Shown: positions 57,070-64,000 of the stretch, one piece after another | Numbering within the stretch: position 1 is the first letter of the stretch | How the letters are laid out: each line of letters opens with the position of its first letter | From: Melastoma dodecandrum | Lineage: Eukaryota; Streptophyta; Magnoliopsida; Myrtales; Melastomataceae | Direction: 5' to 3' | DNA length: 64,000 nt | Assembly: GCA_029817715.1 (NCBI GenBank) | Contig: JARUPY010000356.1 | Span: forward strand, 2,882,851 to 2,946,850 | Position numbers and translations under genes: made by a program | Notes under the pieces: model-generated | The model's database searches: none | What the model was told of the DNA's origin: nothing | What the model saw: the letters and a program-made list of their open reading frames with translations, nothing else

Positions 57070-59112
57070 ATATTACTTTCTTTCCATGTGCATTCTTTTG
57101 CATTGATGTTACTATTCACTAAGCATAATATAATTATGAATGCTGGTCGAATTTCTTCTTTTTATAAGGTATCGGAGAAAATCATAGCAATGAACTTGGG
57201 GAGACATGATGAAGAACATGAATTCTCTGATGAGAGCTTCAGAGGATTATCTAATTTGTTGTATCTTTGTCTAAATTGGACGCAACTTATTGGAGATTTC
57301 AGAAATTTCTGGGAGAGGTTAATGTGGCTTTCTTGGAGGGGCTGTGACAAAAATTTGAGTTCCGACCTTTTCAAGATGAGGCAACTTGGTTTGTTCTCAA
57401 AATCGTTGATATCGCAGGTGGAACGGAGGGGCGTTGAAAAGCTGGTATGAACTCCTCCAACATGTCATGCGTTTGATCAGTAAATGGGTAACATGCATTG
57501 CTTATTGCAATTTGGTTTGCATGCTTTCACAGATAATGCCTAAATTAAAGGTGTTGGAGATCCTGTTCAGCGATATGACGACGACGCCTGATGTCTCTTG
57601 TTGCTTAAAGTTGGAGATTATCATTTTTGATGCATTTGGCAAATTGAAGGAAATCCACCATTCTGTGGTAAGTTGGAAAGTCTTACTTATTTGCAGATCT
57701 CCAGGTGCCGGTCTTTGAGAAGTTTACCGAAGGAGCTCTGTTGTGCAAGAGCTTTAACAGGAGCTAATAGTGGACTGAGAGCAAGATTAAAGAAGTGCCG
57801 GAGTCAATTGGGAGGTTGGAATCCTTAAGAACACTTAACTTACGGGGTAACAAGATTAGAAGATTACCCGCCTCGATATGTGATATGAAGAACCTACTAG
57901 TGTTGGAGGCAGCGAGCAACCCTCTTGACGAAGTAATTCCAGAAGAAATCGGGAGCCTTTCAGCTTTAGAATATTTGGACCTTTCGTGCAGCAAGATTCG
58001 CTTCCTGCCAGCAACTGTTAGCCAACTCTCGAGCCTTAAGTCCCTCAAATTGCACTATTGTGACATGCTTCAGGAGCTTCGAGGACTTCCAGCCAGCCTA
58101 CACAGTGTTGGATGTTTCACATTGTCCGCTCGATAAAGGGATTCCGGAAGAAATCGGGAGCCTATTGGCTTTAGAATATTTGGTCCTTTCAGGAAGCAAG
58201 ATTCGCTTCCTGCCAGAAACCATTAGTCGACTCCCGAGGCTTAAGTCCCTCATATTGCATGATTGCGACATGTTTCAGGAGCTTCCGAGACTTCCTACTA
58301 GCCTGGCAATGTTGACATTTTCATCGAAGTCGCTACGAGCAGTCCCAAATCTTGCTGTCCTGACGAACATAACACAGTTTAAAGCTCTCTGATGGAATAG
58401 ATTGTACCAAAGACTACGAAGGAGAGCATCTGGAGTTATCTGGGCTTGGGAGCTTGGAGAAGCTGAAGAGGTTGGACTTACGCCCAAGCAGAATGATTAC
58501 ATTCAACCGCGCTTACGAGTTGGGCTCCCTCTCCAAGCTCGAGACTCTTGATTTGTCTTTTCCAGACATGGCATCTATCTCGGAGCTTCCTTCGTGTCTG
58601 CGCATGCTGACGCTCCGACACTTAAGAACTGCCATACCCTGGGAACGTTACTCTAACTTGATGCTCCTGACAGAGTGAAGCTCATGGATTTTACATTGAC
58701 GGACATCGATTTTGGTGGGCTCGATTCGTTACCCAGTCTTACGGCGTTGTCTATTGGGCCCTCAGAGAGTCTCCTCAGGGTGTCAAACTTAGGGAGATTG
58801 AGGGCGATTACATCGCTGTGGATCCATTGGTGCGAAGAATTGGTGGAGATTCGAGGACCGGAACAATTGGAACGGTTGGAGAGATTGAACATTCGCTTGT
58901 GCGGTTCCATTTGCAGAATTCAGGATCTGTTGGGCTTGAATAGATTGAAGATGATGGAAATCTGGTGTTGCTCCTCGTGGCTCTGCGTGCCCCGTATGAT
59001 CGACCAGTGTCGCCTGCATATTTCACGCTGTGGGAAGTTGCCATCATTTGACGGCACTTACAGTGAATATGGACGAATGGGGAAGCCAACTGGAGATGTT
59101 TCCCAGGAATGA

Positions 59113-61100
59113 GGTGAGCAACGAATCTTATTTGCCTCTCGGCATGTCGCATTCGCGGAGGCTGTATTCTTCCATCCAAGGGTGAGCAGTGCTTTTTACT
59201 CCAGGTAAAACCTGTAACTCAATACCGTATGGTCACTATTAAGATAGATTCTGAAGTGACTGTGTGGTTTTAAACTTTCGGCATTACCAACTCATCAAGT
59301 TCCCACTGAAATCGGATCCACACAAGGAAAAGCACTTGTAATTCGTTGGTTATTAGGGGCATCCCGAAAACATCCGGATCGAAGTATGGCTTTCAAATTA
59401 AGTTCCGAATTAGCGTGATTCCAGATTCTAACCTTAAAGTCACTATGACACAAGTAGTAGTATAACAAAAGCGTTCCCTAAATTCATTCACAATCACGTG
59501 CATAAGATAATATAATTTCATTATAGCAATTACTTTATTGTTTACGTATTTAGAACAAAGTATTCATCCACAGTTAGCTGATTTTATCATTTTCTGATAA
59601 TATTTTATTAAATAAAATTCACAAGAATTTATTCGCACATTCTTGTAGTTTAAAATTAACAACCTCATTTTAATTACTTGAAATATCTATTAATATATAT
59701 ATATAAGTATATAATGTACTCGTTAATTTTATTTTTTTTAGCAACACAGTAGAACCTTAACCCCGAACCTCCCATTATATGCACTCCCCTACTTTCAAAC
59801 ATTCCATTAATAAATAACACGTTTCTTAGTATTATCTTCGAAATTTAATAATATTATTATTTACTAATGCTTCAAATATTATTCTCGCATTAATAAATCG
59901 CGATTGATTTGCTTCGGATCTTATTTTAAGTAAAAGTGGAAAGAAACTTAAATATTATGCCTATACCCATACTCCAATGGACAGAACAAAGTGGCAGCGA
60001 GGGTTGGCGCTGGAGAACACATTTGAGGGATGCGATTTCCGATAGGAAGAAGGCAGCGACGATTTGCCATCATGCATATCTGTTTTGGGCTCATGTTCTT
60101 GTGCTTGACCGATGAATTGTTCGAAACATAAAATCTTTGTTTTCGGCTTAACAAGGACAATCCTATAAGAAATGGCTCTGTTGATAAGCCGGAAAACTTA
60201 ACAGAAAATGAACAAGAGTTCCAAAGAATGTGGTTGCCAAAAGAAACAAGCAAAACGAAACAACCTCAGTAGAGATGCAAGGCGTAATCCTTGCAAAACT
60301 TTCAACAGAGAAAAATCCGAAGATCGAAACTTCTCCGCACCAACAGACACGATCAAACCACGGCACGGGCACAAGTCAATCCTGCCAGATAATTTGGCGC
60401 ATGCGCAGGTTGTTAAGCTTAGTCATAGCTGTCCACCTTAAAAGAGAATGTAACCCTTGAATGGAAAATGACTAAGACATGAAAATAGTCATCTTCTATT
60501 GCAAATCCAACAATCTAGAGAATGGTATTAACTTTTATAAGAGTGTAGCAATGACTCTCTTTCATATATTTTACGTAACATTTACACTGTTATACATCAA
60601 TCAGCTAATAAATAATAAAGGTAAAACACAAAATGAGGAAGAAAACAATTATTTCCTGGATTGTTGAATTGATTCCTCTCGTTGATAATTAGATGATTTC
60701 CACCATCGTTCTTCTTATTAATTGCAAAAGCCTAAATTTCTGCACCAATCGTTCAGAAAAATGATATCCAAATTTGACAAAGTCAAATTGGCGGAAGCCG
60801 ACAAACTCCGAAATCCTCACCTGCGAGTGCTAGAGAATTCGAATCCCAGTTCAGCCGCGTGCAGTAACTCTCCTTCTTTACTCTGCAAAACTGGAGGGGT
60901 AGGGGTCAGAGACATATCCCCCATCTGCATAATTTGAAAAATATTTCGATGCATGGACTCAACCCAACAAATTTAGGCAATAATAACATAACAGTTTCCA
61001 ATAATAAATACGTATATCACAACGAACAAAGATAAGCACAATTCAATAATCTCAATAATAAGTCATTAAATAAAGCGTATCAATAACACAATAATTAGAT
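59113..61100. other. Intergenic stretch, no supported gene
   Basis: Strongly AT-rich, especially 59460-59900. Short open frames on both strands at 59948-60460 show no domains. Confidence 0.5.
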
Positions 61101-62560
61101 TATCATAGCACAAACGACTCCCGTGATTCGTCCTCCATCATATCAATACTTTCACTGGGTGCCAGGATCACCACAGTGCATCTCCACCAACTCCTCCGAA
61201 AGCGCCCGGGTAACGACAGCAAGTACGACCGCAAGTGATGCTACCTCCCCGTACTCCTCCGACATCACAGCCGGGTAACGCACCCCAGTGCAAGTGGGTT
61301 CGACCTCCACCTCATGCGAAAACAATCGAACGACTCGCAACAAGCATCCCAACAACAGCCTCAGTAGCAGCAGTCGCAACTTTAATAACAATTTCAGCAC
61401 TTACCCGATACGCCGGTACACCATATCCAACAAGGTGATGCATATTACATTCCCTTGGACGTCACCAGGCAAACCAAGTCCAGCCACAGCAGCGGGACAA
61501 GGAACCAAATAATCTCGGAGAAAATCAATTCCCAACCGACCCATTGCACACACTTTCCAAAGGAAACACACAATAACTCAACCCCCAGCCACATCGGAGA
61601 AATAAGCAAATTGCCATAAGGAAATAAAAGTGAAACCTCCATGTCAGACGAACATAGCCCAACCGTAGTGGTGAATGAATCAATTGGCCACAGATGCAAT
61701 TTTAACATCGCCAATTCAACCAATCGCCGACAACGAACAACACCAACACATGGCAGCATCACTAGCACACAGAAAGTAGGGTGGCACGGGTTTAGTCCTA
61801 CTTCATTCTAAGGACAGGGCTCACAGCCTCCGATAACAACAGGACACTCACACGACTAGACGGACACAAACCCACCGAGGACAGAGGAGGGAAGGGGTGA
61901 CACGTACCATTCGGCTCCAACCCAAACACACCCAGGAACAAACTCGCAACCCCACGCAGCAGCCGGACGACCACAAGTTCAACAAGCGAGAGAACTGAAG
62001 AGGAGAAGGAAAGGGGTGAAACGTACGTACACCAACTCGACCCAACCAGAGCCAACCGAACCACGGACAAGATCCACAGACAGCCCCGAGTTGAGCAAAC
62101 ACCAGCATCACAGACACACAACACTAGAAGGACGCGGTCAAGACCTAACGGACTCCACGGATCGAACTCGCAAACTCAGGCGGCAGCAAGACAATCTCAC
62201 GGCTCGACATAGAAATGCACCACAAGAACAGAACAAGGAGGGGGGGGGGGGCGGACGTTACATGGTTACGACGCCATCGCGACTTGCCGTTGTCCCCGAG
62301 TTTTCCATGCCCGCCAGCCGTAGGTTTGCGTCAGCTCGGTCCCTCCCGATCGCGACGATCCGGGTCGGGTTCGAAACCTCCCCACCTAATCACCCTACCT
62401 CTAGCTTGGCGACGCCATCCAGCATTCCTCCTTGGCCGAATTCAGGAGTGAAATGCGCACCTCCCCAGTGCCTTGTCCAAGAACCCTCTCCACCTCTTCT
62501 GTTCGTTTCCTTCGCCTCCAAGCCATAGAGCGTTCTCCCCCAAAAATTGTCAGGTAAGGA
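61101..62560. other. GC-richer region with long but unrecognised open frames
   Basis: Open frames on both strands (61152-61400 and 61445-61768 minus, 61798-62124 minus, 62016-62528 plus) overlap one another, and none has a recognised domain. A unit around 61891-61925 (GGGGTGACACGTACC) resembles one at 62011-62045 (GGGGTGAAACGTACG), about 120 bp apart. A 12-base G run lies at 62240-62251. This could be retroelement LTR or leader sequence; I cannot decide. Confidence 0.35.
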
Positions 62561-63610
62561 ATGATCCCCCTCTTTTCTTTCTCCTTTCCCAATATTGTAG
62601 TCTTCTTTTTATTATTTAATAACAACAACCACCTGGCTATTTACCTCCCCGATTCAAGAGATATTTTATTAGGTTCGAATATTCTTATTCCTAACTAATA
62701 CATTAGTTAATTCATATCATGTAACGAGCAGACATGAACTGTTACTCGAGTCTGGATTCATGACGTCCATTTTTTCGCGTAACGTAATCACACGTAATCG
62801 AACCCAGTATCGATAATGTCTCGCTAACGACGTCAGTTGGTCACGAGAATACTAGACTCTTGTGTCTACGTCGGATTTGATTAAGTCTAAATTTGATTCA
62901 TCCTTCTAATTATTCGAAATTACACGTAATCTTAACATATAATAATAGTGAAATTTACGGGTTTTTACACTAATGTGCTCACTTCTCTTAATATAAGTTC
63001 TTCGATTTATCTCCTTTAATATCGTGATTCCATTACACTTTGAGATCAGAGAATCCCTCAGACATGACTTTGGTTTATAAAATGTTTTGACGATCAGACA
63101 AGAGTTTTCTTTCGAACTTTGTCTTCAGGACAAGGACAAACTTCCACCCCTTTGATGATCAGTCACAGTCCCCGCATCAACAATCCACCCCGAAAGCGAA
63201 AAATTACGACGAGGGGTTTATATATTAAGGATAATGTTTCGGGACGATGAAACATTAGTAAGGATATTATTGTCCACACGTCTCTGTCAATAGTTTTTAC
63301 TATTGACCGTCAAACTATTTTTCTCATATTTATTTGCCAGTTTTCTTTGTTCCTATTAGTTGATTCTACGAGTCTTTATCTAATTCTAATTGAATACAAT
63401 GAAGAAGCTTAGTTTAAACTTAATGGAAGATCAAAATATGGAACCGAATGTTTGGAGGGGCAGGTCATGAGCAATGCGTAGGGCCGAAATTCGTCATGGC
63501 CTTCAGATATCGACAGGGTCTGCGCTTGGGCTTCTGCAGAACGCCACAAGCCTCGCGATAATTTTTCTTAACCATTTTCCTTTGACCCAGTTTAGTTTAT
63601 TTAGTTATGC
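62561..63610. other. AT-rich intergenic stretch
   Basis: Nothing recognised. Confidence 0.5.
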
Positions 63611-63675
63611 ATTGGTTTAGGTGTCCACAGAGTGCGATATGTCACCACCATCCACGTCTTCGCCATGTCGCCGTG

Positions 63676-63676
<1 letters not shown>

Positions 63677-63712
<36 letters not shown>
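63677..63712 (+). repeat. 36-base C homopolymer
   Basis: Uninterrupted C run. A plus-strand open frame across it (63621-63950) contains poly-Pro only because of the run. The true length in the genome is uncertain. Confidence 0.95.
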
Positions 63713-64000
63713 ATGTCTGATGCAATGGTCTAAGTTTGATTGTTTTGCAGTTGGATATGTAGCAGTGGAAGTGTTAGAGGACGTATTTCTTTATAACAAG
63801 GGGGATATTGGGCTTGGGATGGGCTTTATAGTAATGGACTTGGGTTATGTAGTGGGGAGAGGATCGGGAAGGAAGGAGTTGGAGGAGAGGAGTTGGTTGG
63901 ACGCCGGTGGAGATGCATTGCGTGGTCGTGTAAGGTTTGTTAGTTGGTAGATCGCCGGCAACGGTGACTGAGTGTGGGCGAATGTGTATGCTTGGCCTGT

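Larger units (their letters stand above)
55329..59112 (+). pseudogene. TIR-NB-LRR immune receptor broken by many small indels
   Basis: Same four-exon layout as the TNL at 14.5-18.8 kb: 55329-55841 (TIR), 55925-57048 (NB-ARC), 57169-57444 and 57533-59112 (LRR). Intron 1 is shorter here (83 versus 178 bp). Readable motifs are DVFLSFRGTDTRFG, VWCLREL, LLVLDDVDDLSQ, GSRVIITTRD, FWIHDQLREMG and LRRs such as IRFLPATVSQLSSLKSLKL. Compared with the other copy there are single-base shifts near 55827-55836, 56009-56013, 56058-56064, 56150, 56270-56300, 56602 and 56775, and more in the LRR exon (about 57665-57780, 58090, 58395). Most are extra bases. As written it cannot make a receptor. A palindromic MITE lies just upstream. 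Consensus errors could account for some of the breaks. Confidence 0.92.

Noticed and set aside
61101..62560. Protein-coding gene in the GC-richer region
   Set aside because: Overlapping open frames on both strands, no recognised domain, and no consistent splice structure.
63621..63950. 109-codon open frame with a poly-proline block
   Set aside because: The proline block is the C36 homopolymer, the frame depends on its uncertain length, and the remainder has no recognised domain.

Overview
The window is nuclear plant DNA. The evidence is intron-split genes with GT-AG junctions, TIR-NB-LRR immune receptors, plant LTR retrotransposons, a plant-type pectin acetylesterase and a plant-type RRM-AlkB protein. 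The receptor LRR style is reminiscent of the large TNL families of woody eudicots such as Myrtaceae, but that placement is a guess.

Layout. 1-5.8 kb and 10.5-11.9 kb are two copies of one diverged segmental duplication. Copy A carries a solo SIRE-type Copia LTR (1546-3470) and a roughly 0.9 kb insert with a small ginkbilobin-2-like (GNK2/DUF26) antifungal gene (4249-4650); copy B lacks both. 5.8-10.5 kb and 12.3-14.4 kb are AT-rich and hold only repeats. 14.5-18.8 kb (minus strand) is the best gene: a four-exon TNL receptor whose exon phases fit a 1,303-residue protein but which has one internal TAG codon. 20.4-21.4 kb has an orphan scrap of TNL coding sequence and a repeat made of TTCGTAA/TTACGAA palindromes. 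21.6-23.7 kb (plus) is a twelve-exon pectin acetylesterase. 24.3-26.7 kb (minus) is a seven-exon ALKBH8-like RRM-AlkB gene. These two genes are convergent, and both are complete except for one or two single-base indels.

27.1-41.8 kb is a very long Ty3/gypsy element (gag, RT, RNase H, integrase, both LTRs), heavily degraded. Its 3' LTR differs from its 5' LTR mainly by scattered inserted bases, which looks more like unpolished long-read sequence than natural decay. The 3' half of another TNL pseudogene follows (41.9-44.1 kb). 44.1-48.1 kb has no supported gene. 48.2-51.5 kb holds a deleted Copia element. 51.8-54.2 kb is a small hairpin array split by a second SIRE-type solo LTR with a perfect target duplication, then a TTA microsatellite. 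54.4-55.2 kb is a 706-bp palindromic Mutator-like MITE with an 8/9-bp target duplication, ending 174 bp before the ATG of a third TNL (55.3-59.1 kb, plus), which is broken by many small indels. 59.1-64 kb has no confidently supported gene and contains a 36-C homopolymer.

Functionally this is a resistance-gene neighbourhood (three TNL loci plus a fragment, one antifungal gene) beside two ordinary housekeeping or cell-wall genes, remodelled by retrotransposons and MITEs. I found no wholly new system. The most interesting points are the single nonsense codon in the otherwise intact TNL, the palindromic MITE in the promoter position of the second TNL, the natural empty site for the solo LTR, and the insertion-biased noise, which affects how far any pseudogene call can be trusted.
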